Shown here: positions 34,383-46,712 of the stretch, in pieces | Layout of the letters: each line of letters opens with the position of its first letter | Position numbering within the stretch: position 1 is the stretch's first letter | Assembly (NCBI GenBank): GCA_027943335.1 | Contig: BSBK01001538.1 | Location: forward strand, 1-64,000 | From: Chamaecyparis obtusa | Taxonomy: Eukaryota; Streptophyta; Pinopsida; Cupressales; Cupressaceae | DNA length: 64,000 bases | Reading direction: 5' to 3' | The notes under the pieces: generated by a model | Told to the model about the DNA's origin: nothing | What the model saw: the letters and a program-made list of their open reading frames with translations, nothing else | Databases searched by the model: none | Translations under genes and position numbers: made by a program

Positions 34383-36290
34383 ATGGGTAGGTCCCATAGA
34401 GTATTTGCAATGGTTGATAACCACCAGGCTGAGCACCAAGCCACAGTCATAAAGGCCACATGTATGATTCAGGGTATTAGTGTTTCTATCTTGTTTGATT
34501 CAAGAGCTACATACTCCTTTATATCTCCATATGTAGTGGAGCGTTGCGGGCTGGTGGCAGTTAGACATGATATTAGTTGGGAGGTCAAGTTAGCTTCAGG
34601 AGCTAGTGTGTATGTTAGTTCCTTAGTTCGCATTTACCAGGTTCATATTGGAGACTTAATCATGATGTCAGATCTCTACATTACCCCTCTAGGTTATTAT
34701 GATGTAGTCCTTGGCATGGATTGGCTATATGCCCATAGCACCAAGATGGATTGTCAACAGAAGAGGGTTGAGTGCATTGATGATCATGGTACTCCTATGG
34801 TAATATTTAGGGTACAAAGACCTGTATCTCTCCGCATGATTTCCACTATGCAAATCAGGCAATGTATGTGGAAGGGATGTCAGTTATTCACCATCACCAT
34901 TAGTGATAGAGAGGAGGATTCAGAGGGGGAGCCTTCACTCAAGGATTATCCTATTCTTCAGGAGTTTGTAGATGTGTTTCCTTCTGAGCTACTTGGTATG
35001 CCGCCACCTAGGGCAATTGATTTTCATATAGACCTTGTGCTAGGAGCCGAGCCTATATCTAGAGCACCTTACAAGATGACCACACATGAGCTCAGTGAGC
35101 TCAAGATATAGTTAGAAGAGCCCTTGGAGAAAGGGCATATTTGACCTAGTTTATCACCTCAGGGTGCACCAGTGATTTTTGTGAAGAAGAAGGATGGATC
35201 ACTTAGATTGTGCATTGATTATCAACAGTTGAATAAAGTAACAATTAAGAATCAATACCCACTCCCCAGGATCAATGATTTGTTTGATCAGTTGTAGGGT
35301 GCACGAGTGTTCTCGAAGATAGATTTGAAGTCGGGATACCATCAGTTGTGGATAGTGGAGAGTGATATCCACAAGACTACTTTTCGTATGAGGTATGGTC
35401 ACTAAGAGTTCATAGTGGTGCCATTTGGCCTCACGAATGCTCCAGTTGTGTTCATGAGCCTCGTGAATAGAGTATTTCATACATTCTTGGATAAGTTTGT
35501 GGTAGTGTTCCTTGATGACATTATGATATATTCTCACAATGAGGAGGAGCATGAGGAGCATCTGAGACAGGTTTTTCAACGCTTGAGAGAGAATCAGTTA
35601 TATGGTAGCTTGTCAAAGTGTGCCTTCTTTAGACCTGATGTACATTATCTCGGTCAGGTTATATACGGTGATGGGATCTCTGTGGACCCATCGAAGATTA
35701 GAGCCATTATGGATTGGCCAGCACCCACCAGTGTCACTGAGGTCAGGAGTTTCATGAACCTAGCAGGTTATTAAAGACATTTTGTGGTAGAATTTTCTAG
35801 AGTAGCTCATCCCATCACTTCCCTTCAGAGAAAGGGGAAGAAGTATGAGTGGACAGAGAAGTGTGAGAGAGCTTTCCAGGAGCTCAAAAGAGCCCTCACT
35901 AGTGCACCAATCTTAGCAGTGTTAGATCCTTCAACAGACTTCGTTGTATGCACTAATGGTTCATTGGATGGTTTAGGAGTAGTCCTTATGTAGGATGGTC
36001 ATCCTATAGCTTTCGAGTCTAGGAAGTTAAAGACTCACGAGCTTAATTACCCTACTCATGACCTAGAGCTCGCAATGGTGGTTCACGCCTTAGTGAGATG
36101 GTGACACTTTCTTTTAGGTCATCATTTTGAGCTTCATTCAGATCACTAGAGTCTACAGTATATCTTTACACAGCCTAATCTTAATGCCAGATAGAGGAGA
36201 TGGATGGAGTTCTTATGTGAGTATGATTTTGATGTTCATTACATCAAGGGGAAAGAGAATGTTGTTGCACATGCCTTGAGTAGGAGATGA
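34383..36290 (+). pseudogene. pol: protease, reverse transcriptase and RNase H of element 3
   Basis: The protease starts in an open stretch of 242 codons (34383-35111). Its active site reads LFDSRATYSFIS, with Arg in place of the usual Gly of D-S/T-G. GMDWLYAHST and the linker PILQEFVDVFPSELLG follow. RT blocks are [45 protein letters not shown] and the catalytic FLDDIMIYS (about 35505). RNase H follows with [28 protein letters not shown] and [16 protein letters not shown]. At least eight in-frame stops are present; several are TAG or TGA where the family has Gln or Arg. It cannot be active. Confidence 0.9.
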
Positions 36291-36399
36291 CATGAGATCT
36301 TGTCTATGACTTCTAGTACAAATATGAGAGAGTGCATTTTGCAACATTTTCTAGAGGATGGATTTTATGTAGAGGTTTTTTAGTTTATCCATTCTCAGA

Positions 36400-37750
36400 G
36401 ACCTCTTGAAGGGATATTTGTAGAGTATTCCTTAGAGGCCGATGGCTTACTATGTCATAGGGGACACATCTATGTACCTTCTACGAGTGATTTGCGAGAG
36501 TTTATTGTGCTTGAGGCTCATAGAGCACCTTATGCAACTCATCCAAGAGTTAAGAAGTTGCATGCCAATTTGAGACAGTTGTATCATTGGCCAGGCATGA
36601 GATTGTAGATTGCCAACATAGTTGCTAGATGCCTAGAGTGTCAGAGAGTGAAGGCAGAGCACAATCATCCAGGTGGGCTCCTACAACCACATGAGATACC
36701 AGAGTGGAAGTGGGATACTATCTCCATGGATTTTATTGTTGGTCTCCCTATGTCTGCTCGTCGTCATGATGCCATCATGGCGATAGTTGACACATTAACC
36801 AAAGTCACCCACTTCTCACCTATTCGTACCACATTCACAACACCAGCAGTGGCACATGTGTTCTTGTGAGACATTGTTAGACTTTAAGGCATTCCTCATA
36901 AGATCATCTCATATAGAGATTCACTTTTTACATCCTCCTTTTGGAGAGAGCTTCAGGCAGCATTAGGCACTAGGCTGAATTTTAGTACAACATACCACCC
37001 TCAGACTGATGGACAGATAGAGAGGGTTAATCAGGTTTTAGAGGACATGTTGCGCATGTATGTGATGGACCATCAAGTCAAGTGGGAGAAGTACCTTCAT
37101 CTGGTCGAGTTTGCCTATAATAATGGGCATCATTCCTCTATAGGTATGCCACCATATCAGACCTTGTACGATAGACCTTGTAGGACACCACTGAGTTGGG
37201 ACAGGATCGAGGATAAAGTATCTATTGGACCTCAGTTGGTCAAGGAGATGGACCAGTAGGTGGTTTTGATTAGACAACATCTTAGAGAGGCTCAAGATAG
37301 ACAGAAGAAGTATGCAGATGCGAAGAGGGTTGATCGAGAGTATATGGTCAGAGATAGGGTTTTCTTAAGAGTGTGTCCGCATAAGAGTCCAATCCATTTT
37401 GGAAAGGGTTCTAAGTTAGCGCCTCGCTTTGTTGGAACTTTCAAGATCTTGGAGAGGATAGGACCAGTTGCTTATCATCTAGTGTTGCCACCTAGCTTGT
37501 CACACATCCATGATGTGTTTCATGTATCTGCGTTACAGAAATATATTTATGATGAGTCTCACATTATAGATTGGGATGCCTTGCAGGTGGAGTCGGATGA
37601 ACAGTTAGCCTCGGAGCCCATTCACATTTTAGCCCGACGGACCCTAGCACTTCGAGGCAGAGAGCTGGACCAGGTTAGGGTCTAATGGGATTGTTATGAT
37701 GAGGTCACGACTTCATGGGAGGATGCAACACAGATGAGATCATAATACCC
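36400..37750 (+). pseudogene. pol: integrase with GPY/F-like module and chromodomain remnant
   Basis: The HHCC finger is seen as HRAPYATHPRVKKLH and [11 protein letters not shown] (36515-36665). The core carries [18 protein letters not shown] and TDGQIERVNQ, the three acidic positions of D-D-E. The C-terminal module reads [19 protein letters not shown] (37430-37490), and [13 protein letters not shown] follows. The tail at about 37660-37755 (VRV, stop, WDCYDEVTTSWEDATQMRS) is a broken chromodomain of the type that directs chromoviruses to heterochromatin. Open parts are 36648-36869, 37047-37259 and 37260-37685. Confidence 0.9.
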
Positions 37751-37788
37751 ATAACTTTTTTATGAACTCCAGGAGGAAGTTCATGCCT

Positions 37789-37800
37789 AGAGGGGGAGGA
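37789..37800 (+). other. polypurine tract of element 3
   Basis: AGAGGGGGAGGA directly before the TGTGAAGCC of the 3' LTR. Confidence 0.9.
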
Positions 37801-38183
37801 TGTGAAGCCTCACCCTGACCCATCATAGAACTATTGATTCATTCACATTTTGATGCTTTATGTTTTGATACTTTGATACACATTCTGATCATTCTGACAA
37901 AGACTCATGATGTTATGTTTTATGATGATGACTACATTATGCAGACTATATTTTGATGTGGATTAGAACCTAGAACATATGATTATTTTGGTTATACATG
38001 CTTAGATATGTGATTTGATGAGGAAGATTTAATCATGATTAGATTTGATTATTTCATGGATTATGCTTTAAGTTAGGAAGTAGCACGGATGATATGTCAT
38101 GATGATTTATGAAGATACTATGTTTAAACATTATTGAATGAAAATTGTGATTAGGAATTGCATATTGATTAATGTTGCTAATT

Positions 38184-38201
38184 ATATATATATATATATA
38201 T
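38184..38201. repeat. short TA run, unexpanded counterpart of 28888-29254
   Basis: About nine TA units between GTTGCTAAT and TTTGCATGT, the same flanks as the long array in the 5' LTR. Confidence 0.9.
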
Positions 38202-40185
38202 TTGCATGTAATTTTATTGCCTTGGACTACTGATGTTTGAGTTTAGTGTGCAGGAAAGAGAACCATGGAATTATTCAGAGAATCAGGGCTAAACACATGT
38301 GAATTGAGTAAGCCAAGGTTTAATCCAATAAGGGATTGAAACCTCATTGTAATGTGATCCTTGTTGTAAATGTATGTTAATAATTCAGATTCATGTTGTT
38401 AATTGGAACTGTCAAATGTGAATGTGATGTGTTATTCATGGTGTCACTTGACACTTGTATTGTACATGTGGATGGTGACATGTCAAATTAGGGCTTGGAC
38501 AAGAATCACCTAACCTTATAGGGTATTGTATTAGTCCCACTTGCATGTAGGTGTCTTGTAGGGATCACATCAAGTTGGAACTCGGATTTGGACTTTAGAG
38601 GTAGTTTAGATGGGTCAAAAGTGACCCTAGAGTGTAGTTTTGGCCTAAATTAGCTAACCCTAGGTGGGTACATTGGGGTGGGGGCTAGTTTTTACCTATG
38701 GGAAAGCCTAGATCACCATTATGCCCCTCCAAAAATCCTACTTTTCAAAAGTGGTGAAAATGGAGATGGCCACATGCATTCTAACTTGTCCCACACTCCT
38801 TACTAAACCCACAATTAAGAGGGGGGACAAGAGGGAAGACCAAGGAATTAGTGTCATGTCTCATTTAATGCTAGATGTTGAGTATATTTTTAGAGGTTTG
38901 TTTAGAGGGCTTGGAGAGACTTAGTGGGTGTTCACCCACTCTCTAATTGTAGAGACAATTAGGGTTGGAGAAAGGAAAAAGACAAAAGGATAAGGAGATA
39001 TTCTCAACTATCTCTTGCCATTTTGCTTGGACCGAGGTTGGTGAATTCTTGCCATGGATAAATGCTCTTGCATTTTAGTTTTTTGTATTGTTGTTTTAGA
39101 TGAGCATGTAAATTTTGTATGGTGTTCTTGCATGTAAATCTTGTTATCTTTGTGTTGGGTTGGGGATTGCATTTGGGATTTGTACCATTCTTTGTTTCTT
39201 TGGTTTTGAGAGTTTTGTTCATGAGAGTTTAAGGCATTACTCACCCTTTGGGAAGGGAAGAAGTGGCCTTGGGTGAAGGGGTTAGTTGGTCTCTCCATTG
39301 TAGTGAGAGTCTCTTCTCTTAGAGAAGAGGGAAAATTTCATGGGGTATGGGCTCCATGAAGCCATTTTGTATTCTTGCATCTTGAGGATGTTAATAAGGA
39401 AAGCTTGTGTATGGAAAATTTATAATGTAGCCTTTGAAAGGGCAAGGAAATACTCTTGTTGGAAATGTAATAAGTTGGCATTCTCCTCCTTGGAAAAGCC
39501 CACCTTCACCCTAATTCAATGAGTTTGGAAAACTCATTTGTAGAGGCCTTGGATGGGAGGTGAGCTCTCCATGGTTTTTCCCTTTTCATTTGCAGGTTTT
39601 GGAGCCATGTTCTTATGGGAAAAGCTCTTGGAAAGGTCTTCTTTGGGTGTCATATTGAAGCAAAAATGTATTGTGTTGTTGTAATCTTGATACCACTCCA
39701 AGACTTGTATATTTGTAACATTGTATTTGATGCCTCTTAAGTCTTGAAAGGAAGGTCTTTGGTTCTCTTTCTAATAAATTCATTGTGCAGTGTTGTATAT
39801 TTACTCAAAACTATAGCTTCCTTATTACTTATTGTATTGAGAATCAATGGAATTCAATGTGGAAATCTTGCTTGAAGTTGAAAAGTAGTGTTCTCAAGTT
39901 TTTTTAAAACAATCTCTCATCAACATTTTAATTCAATACTATGTAGAATTAGTAATCATGTTGTGAATAACAAGGAGAAAGAATGTTCAATAGTTTAGTT
40001 GAATTAATGTTAATGGCAACCTTTATTTGAAAGTATTATTCTAAATCAATAAACAAGTTCTATCAAATCTTTAGTATACTTCCAAACCAAGTAAAGCTTA
40101 CATTGTCTTGGTTATCAATAGATAAAATCAAACAAAAAAATATAAGTGTCAAACAAAAAAAAAACTCTTAAGAAAATGGCAAATA

Positions 40186-40250
40186 GAGACCTACAGGTCT
40201 CTAGAAAATGTATGGGAAAAATTCCCATACATTTTCCTTTGCCACAGTCA
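40186..40250 (+). promoter_or_regulatory. paired hairpins, 3' LTR first version
   Basis: GAGACCT-AC-AGGTCTC (40186-40201). Then a 15-bp stem, GAAAATGTATGGGAA (40204-40218) with TTCCCATACATTTTC (40222-40236). CCTTTGCCACAGTCAAT follows. Confidence 0.65.
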
Positions 40251-40544
40251 ATAAAAAAATCATTTATTCCCCACTTGGCAAATGAACAATACAAAAAAAT
40301 AGACTATAATATATTTCCCATTCAATTTTGTTGGTGGGACCCACCTGGGTCGCCACCCCAAAAGAGCCTTTTTAAGGCCTTAAAAAACAATTATTTATAT
40401 AAACAAACTATAATAAATAAATTTCCCTTTTATAAAAATAAAAAATAATAATAATAAAAACCCCTTCACAAAATAGACGTTACCTTGTGCATAAATTTCA
40501 TTTTGTTAAGTTTCAAAAAACAATATTTATATAAATATTATGGG

Positions 40545-40720
40545 TGGGAGGGGGTGGGGGGGAATCTCGGGCCCCACACCCCCTTTGGGCACACTGCCCT
40601 TGCCAGTTGGCCCCCTGCGGTTGCAAGGTACTGCACTGCCATGACAGGTGGTACATTGCAGCACAGTGGTACTGCGTTGTCGGGCGGTGCGGACGCAGTC
40701 CCTTTCAGACTTAAAACAAA
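40545..40720 (+). repeat. GC-rich island, 3' LTR first version
   Basis: Close counterpart of 31598-31770 (GGGCCCCAC, CTGCGGTTGCAAGGTACTGC, GTCGGGCGGTGCGG), then CAGTCCCTTT and an A-rich stretch in which the mosaic join lies. Confidence 0.8.
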
Positions 40721-40783
40721 ACAAAAAACAAATCAACACAAGAGAAGGAAGAAAAATAGATGAGGAAAAAAAAGATCAAAATT

Positions 40784-40845
40784 GAGACCTACAGGTCTCT
40801 GGAAAATGTATGGTAAAAATCTCATACATTTTTCAATTACCACAG
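40784..40845 (+). promoter_or_regulatory. paired hairpins, 3' LTR diverged version
   Basis: GAGACCT-AC-AGGTCTC (40784-40799) is unchanged. The second stem keeps AAAATGTATG with CATACATTTT while its centre has changed. ACCACAGTCAATT follows. The hairpins are better conserved than the sequence around them. Confidence 0.65.
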
Positions 40846-41069
40846 TCAATTTAAAACTCATATCTTACATCCACTTGGCTAGGAGGTCAAATAAATTTGT
40901 TAGAAAACTAATAAACAAAAAAAAATATACAACTCTCATGCAAGTCAACTTGGGTGGGACCCACCTGGGTCGCCACCCAAGAAGCCTCAAAAAGGGAGCA
41001 AAAAATATATATAATATAATATAAAGTAAAGTTATTTGTTTTTTTAAAAAATAATAATAAACCTATCAA

Positions 41070-42420
41070 AAAAATGTATGTTTGGAAGGCATGGAAGTAT
41101 GTTAAGGGTTTCTTGATCAACAAGGGACCAATTGAGAGTACTAGGAATATCTGTAGGCTCAAATCCATTTGGTGGAACCTAAGGCATGGAGATAAAAAGC
41201 TAGCTCTTTTACAGGGTTGATCAGCAAAGAAGTGGACTGGTGTTGGTATTGCAACTTTTGGAGATATCATCCAGTAGGGTAAGCTTCCCTCATGGGAGTG
41301 GTTTGAATCCCAATTCAGTATACCCTGTACCCAATGGAGAACCTACTATGTCCTCAAAGATGCCTTTAACTCCCTAGGTCCAGTTAAAGGAAGTTGCACT
41401 GAATCCTGTTGTAATTTCCAATTGTGTTGGCCTAACAATACCCCCCTCCACCTTGGTAAGTCTAAATACCTTTACCAGTTGCTGACTAATAATTGTGACA
41501 TCTTTGCTCATGTTAACCATAAGTGGGCTCTGGAAATCTAGGACTTTGAATGGATTAAATACTTTAGACTGCTATGGACCAGACCTGTTGAACCAAAACT
41601 CTCTTGCTTTCTGTGGAAACTGATCCTGCACAAGCTGCCATTTAAGAAACCTAGGGGAGAACCAAATATATGCTCTGTGTGTAAACAACCTGAATTTGTC
41701 ACCCATGTTTTCTTTGAGTGTTTGTTTGCCTCTAAAATCTGGAATATGTTTGGATTGTCTTATAAGACCCACTTTAATGCTCTGAATATTATCTCCGGTA
41801 CTATCAACTGCAGCAAATTTTGTAACTCATTTTGGTCTTTGCTTTCTTTAGTTGTTTTATGGTTCATTTGGAAGGCTCATGATAACGATGTACTTGTAGG
41901 TAAGAATATGAAGCTTACTGAGTCTCGCAAGAGACTCATATATTTTGATATTTCCATGCAGGTCACGGTGATCATAAAGATGAAGGAGCACAAGTTCTTG
42001 CAGGTGTTGAGGGAGGGGAAGACTACCATAGAGAAATCAAAGATAGCACATGGATATACTACAATGAAAGCCAAGGATTAGTTTAAGTTCACCCTTACGG
42101 AGTTCATTCAGCAGCTAAAACATGAAAATCAACAAAGAGAGATGAGGACTGCATGTGATAGAGATTTCAGAGTCATTGGCTACAACTCAGTCTCCCCAAA
42201 CACTAATGATGATGAGGAAGAAGAAGAAGACAGTCCCTCCTAAACTCTCTGATGTTTTTTTCTTTTTTGCAAGCCTACTTTATTAAGATACTAATGTAAT
42301 TGCAGTCGATTGTATCACTTAGTAGTACTGAGAAGTTTTGTAATGCTTTAAGAACTCAACTTCGATATATTTTGTACTGAACAGTTTATAAATTATATGC
42401 AATAAAAAAAAACAAAAAAA
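41070..42420 (+). pseudogene. 5'-truncated LINE (non-LTR) fragment, zf-RVT end of ORF2
   Basis: One frame from about 41075 to 42243 shows the C-terminal part of a plant LINE ORF2. It carries KLALLQG, a stop, SAKKW, then WTRPVEPKLSCFLWKLILH and the zinc-binding CSVCKQPEFVTHVFFEC (about 41671-41725, CX2C..HX4C). This is the zf-RVT module found after the RT in plant LINEs. The open part 41677-42081 has 134 codons; a stop precedes a final acidic tail DDEEEEEDSPS. An A-rich tract at 42402-42420 fits a LINE poly-A tail. Endonuclease and RT are missing. Flanking target duplications were not identified. Confidence 0.75.
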
Positions 42421-42454
42421 TTAATTTAAAAAAATAAAAATTAATAATATATAT

Positions 42455-42626
42455 GGGGGGTGGGCCCCACAGCCCACTCCCCGTGAGGCACGCCTTAGAC
42501 GTATTGCCCACGGCAGCGGGCCCTTGCCCTTGGTAGTGTACTGCGCTGCCTTGGCAGTGCGGTACACTACCAAGGGCAGGGTACCGCATTGACTAGCGTG
42601 GACCCTGCCGTCCCTATGGGGACTTT

Positions 42627-42630
<4 letters not shown>
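42455..42630 (+). repeat. GC-rich island, diverged version
   Basis: GGGTGGGCCCCACAGCCCAC to GTCCCTATGGGGACTTTAAA. It contains GGTAGTGTACTGCGC and GGTACACTACCAAGGGC, which form a long imperfect inverted repeat around CCTTGGCAGTGC. Only loosely similar to the first island. Confidence 0.75.

Positions 42631-42632
<2 letters not shown>

Positions 42633-42678
<46 letters not shown>
42633..42678. repeat. TA microsatellite in the 3' LTR
   Basis: About 45 bp of alternating TA right after the diverged GC island. The 5' LTR has only TATATATTAATAAATATAT in the comparable region. Confidence 0.9.
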
Positions 42679-42684
<6 letters not shown>

Positions 42685-43684
42685 TACTTTTTAAGAAAAA
42701 TGCAATTTCTTTTATTAATTTTTTTAATTCGATTTAATATAAGTTTATTTGCTATTAAGTTAATTTTAGTTAATTCAATTTAATTTTTATTATTAAGTAA
42801 ATTAAATTTCATTATTAAGTTGTAATAAATTCATTTAAATTTTATTGATAAATTGATAAAGTTAGTTTAATTAAGACAAGTTTTTTTTTTTTTTTTTGGA
42901 AATTATTTTATATTAATTTAATTTAGTTAATTTATGGAGGAAGGAAATTGTTTTAATTTGATTTAGTTAATTAAATTAATTTGTTCTATTAAAACTCATT
43001 TTATTTGTGTATCGAATCATGTTAGATTATATGTAAATTAATAGTATGTTTAATAACATTCGTTTAGTTATTATTTAACTTTAATTAATTTCATTTATTA
43101 TATAATTTTTACGTTTTAATAAATGATTTTTAAATGGTTCAACGAATTTATAATGTCGTTATTATGCTAAATAAACGTTATTAGTATAGTTAAAATTCAT
43201 TTATAATTTTTCTATACACTATAATGAATTGAATAGATTAAGTTAATTTATGTCACCATCACTGGATAAGATAATGTTACGTAAACCCTTTTAAGGGTTG
43301 TTAATTCACATGGTTGATGAAAAATTCATCTAGTGAAACCAATAATTAGGAGTTGAACATTCATTTAGTTCTACACCATGACGGTAGCAATATTGTGATG
43401 GATGAGTATATCCTAATGGATTTTGGGGATTTGGAGAAACAAGAGCTCTTCAAATTTTCCTGATACCTTACCCAACTTAGTCTTCACCTTCAGTTAAAAC
43501 CTTGTTCAAAGATTGATTCAACAACTTCGAACTTGAGATTAACACTTTAGATAACTTAATCCTAGGTTGTGGCCGGCTTAACCATAGTCGACTTATCCTT
43601 GAACCAATGATCGTTATCCTCTAACACCTAACTTTATAAAAAAAAAATTGTTGTGCTTTTGTGTGTAAATTTCTGGACATGACA

Positions 43685-43765
43685 GATGCAAATTTATTAT
43701 TATTTCTATAACCATAGACATTTAAACTCCACTTATCAATGAAAGATTCAAATGGTAGAGTTTTA
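43685..43765 (+). repeat. host ~340-bp repeat, second copy, piece 3
   Basis: GATGCAAATTTATTATTATT and CATTTAAACTCCACTTATC continue the repeat at the point where 28484 breaks off (compare 20733-20800). The first five bases are the right target duplication of element 3. Confidence 0.85.
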
Positions 43766-43909
43766 TAATAAAGCTTGAGTTTAGGGTTGGGATTTAATTC
43801 AAGGTGTGGCCAAGGTTAAGGATAGGTTATGCTTAAAGTTTTACTAGATTTAACTTTAGTTTAATTATGGGTCTATCTCTAACATTAACCTTATTTTGAT
43901 ACCATAATT

Positions 43910-46225
43910 ATGACCATGATATAAACCCTAAACCTAACCTTAAACCTTGAAACTAATGCTAAACCCTAATCCTAACTATAATTATAATCATAATCCTAAA
44001 TCCTAAACCTAATGTAAAACTAATCCTAACCATAATACTAACCATGATATAAACCATAATCCATATCTTAGTCCTAACCCTAAGTCTAAACCATAGCCCT
44101 AAACAAATTCCTAACCCTAACCATAATACCAACCATGATGTAAACCTTAACCCTAACTATAATTTTAATCATAATATTAATACTAAACCCTAAACCCTAA
44201 TCTTAACACTGAATCCTAATCCAAATACTAAACCATATAAATCTAAAACTACAATCCTAATCCTAAACAAGACCATAACCTAAACCCTAACCATTACATA
44301 AACCTAAACCCTTATCTTTTAATCCCAATCCCTAAATATAATTATAATACTAATCCTAAACCATAAATATAATTATAATACTAATTTTGATGCAAACCCT
44401 AACCCTAATAATAATCCCAATACTAAACCTCAAACCCTAATCCCAACTATAACCCTAAATCTTAATGGTAACCAAAACCCCAAATCCTGTTTATAATCAT
44501 TAACACTGATTATAACCATAAATCCTAACCCTAATAGTAATATTAACCATGATGTAAACCCTGATCCTAACCATAATCATAATCTTAAGGAAGATCATAA
44601 TCTAAACCCATAACCCTAGAACTAAAATCTTATCTTAACCATAACCCTAAACCCCAATGAAAACCATAACCCTAACTATAATTCTAACCATGATATAAAC
44701 CCTAAAAATCATAATCCTAACCCTAAATCCTAAACCTTGATCCTTACCTTGGCAATTATACTAACCATGATGTAAGCCTTCACCCTAACGATAATCCTAA
44801 CCATAATATTATTTATAATCCTAGCCCTAAACCCTAAAAACTAATCCTAAATAGTAAGCCCTAATCATAATCCTGATACTTATTTGTAACTCAAAAACTA
44901 AATCATAACCAAAACCCTAATCATTATATAAACGTAAACCCTTACCATAACACATACCCTAAAATTCACAACCCTAATCATAATTCTAAGAATAATCTTT
45001 AATCCTAAAACCTAAACCTTGATTGTAACCAATAACCCTAATCATGACCATAAACCCTAGCCCTAATGATCAGACAACCATGATTTAAACCCTAAACCTA
45101 ACCACAATCCTTATCATAATTCCTGAACCCAAATCTTGACTCTTACCATAAACCCTAACTGTGATAAAACCCTAGCTCAACCCATAATACTAACCATGAT
45201 ATAAACCCTAACCCTAATGATAATCCCAATCCTAAATACTAAACCCTAATATATTTTAATCCTAATCAAAATCCTAATCCTTTAACCATAATATTGATCA
45301 TGATGTAAACCCTTACTCTAACAATAATATTAACCATAATTATGACCCTAAACTCTAATCCTAATCCTAACCGTAATAGAAATAATAGTGTAAACCCTAA
45401 CCCCAACCATAATCCTTACTCTAAACACTAAACTGTAACTCAAATATTAAATCATAACCTTAAACAAGATCATAATTCAAACTTTAAACCCAAACCTAAC
45501 CCTAAACCTAAACCCTTATATTAACACTAATCTTAAACCCTTATAAAAACCCTAACCCTAACCATAATTCCAACCATGATGTAATCCCTACAACTATAAT
45601 CCTAACCCTAAACACTAACCCTAATAATAATACTAAACATGATGTAAAGCCTAACCTTAACCCAAACACTAAATCATAATCCTAGAAGCATACTCCTAAT
45701 CAACCATAACCAAAACCCTAAATTTTGTGTAAAGCTAAACCCTTGTCATAATATATACCCTAATCCCTAACCCTAATCAAAAAGTCTTACCCTAACCATA
45801 ATTCTAATCAATAACCCTAATCTTAAACCCTAAACCTAGATTATAATAATTAACCCTAAAACCCTAACCCTAATGATAATCCTAGTCCTAAACATTCAAC
45901 CCTAATTTTGATCATAACCATAAATCTTAACCCTTTAACTATAATACTAACCATGATGTAAACCCTTACCCTAACAATAATCTTAACCATAATCCTAACA
46001 CTATACTCTAACCCTGATCAAATCCTTAACCCTAACCATAATAGTAATCATGGTGTAAACCCTAACCTTAACCACAATCCTAACTCTCAACACTAAACCC
46101 TAACTATAAACCCTAAACCAAACATTAAATCATAATCATAATCCTAACTTGACCCTCAACCCTTACACCCTAAACCCTAATCCTAACCCTAACACTAAGC
46201 CTAAGATTAACCATAATCCTAATAC
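43910..46225. repeat. interstitial telomere-like array, degenerate CCCTAAA/CCCTAA
   Basis: About 2.3 kb made of AACCCTAA, ATCCTAA, AACCATAAT and similar 6-8-mers. Perfect CCCTAAACCCTAA pieces are scattered through it. A diagnostic longer unit, AACCATGATGTAAACCCTAA or a near variant, recurs about 15 times (for example 43911, 44130, 44767, 45950), usually followed by CCCTAACNATAATC. Spacing is irregular, roughly 65 to 315 bp. A single TTTAGGG in the opposite orientation lies just outside at 43774. This is a decayed internal array, not a chromosome end, because normal sequence lies on both sides. Confidence 0.9.
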
Positions 46226-46284
46226 AATATAATGATATATTAATTTATTAAATGTCATCCATGTTGTGTTACGACTACTACTAG

Positions 46285-46712
<428 letters not shown>

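Larger units (their letters stand above)
37801..43684 (+). repeat. 3' LTR of element 3, mosaic
   Basis: TGTGAAGCCTCACCC to TGGACATGACA, 5884 bp against 4473 bp for the 5' LTR. Up to about 40760 it matches the 5' LTR closely. From about 40784 it starts again at the paired-hairpin module and runs to the end as a much more diverged version (about 70-75% by eye), with its own GGGACCCACCTGGGTC block (40956), a LINE insertion and a second GC island. The hairpin-to-island segment is therefore present twice, in two sequence versions. Confidence 0.85.

Noticed and set aside
43910..46225. True chromosome end
   Set aside because: Repeats are degenerate and flanked on both sides by ordinary sequence; it is an interstitial array.
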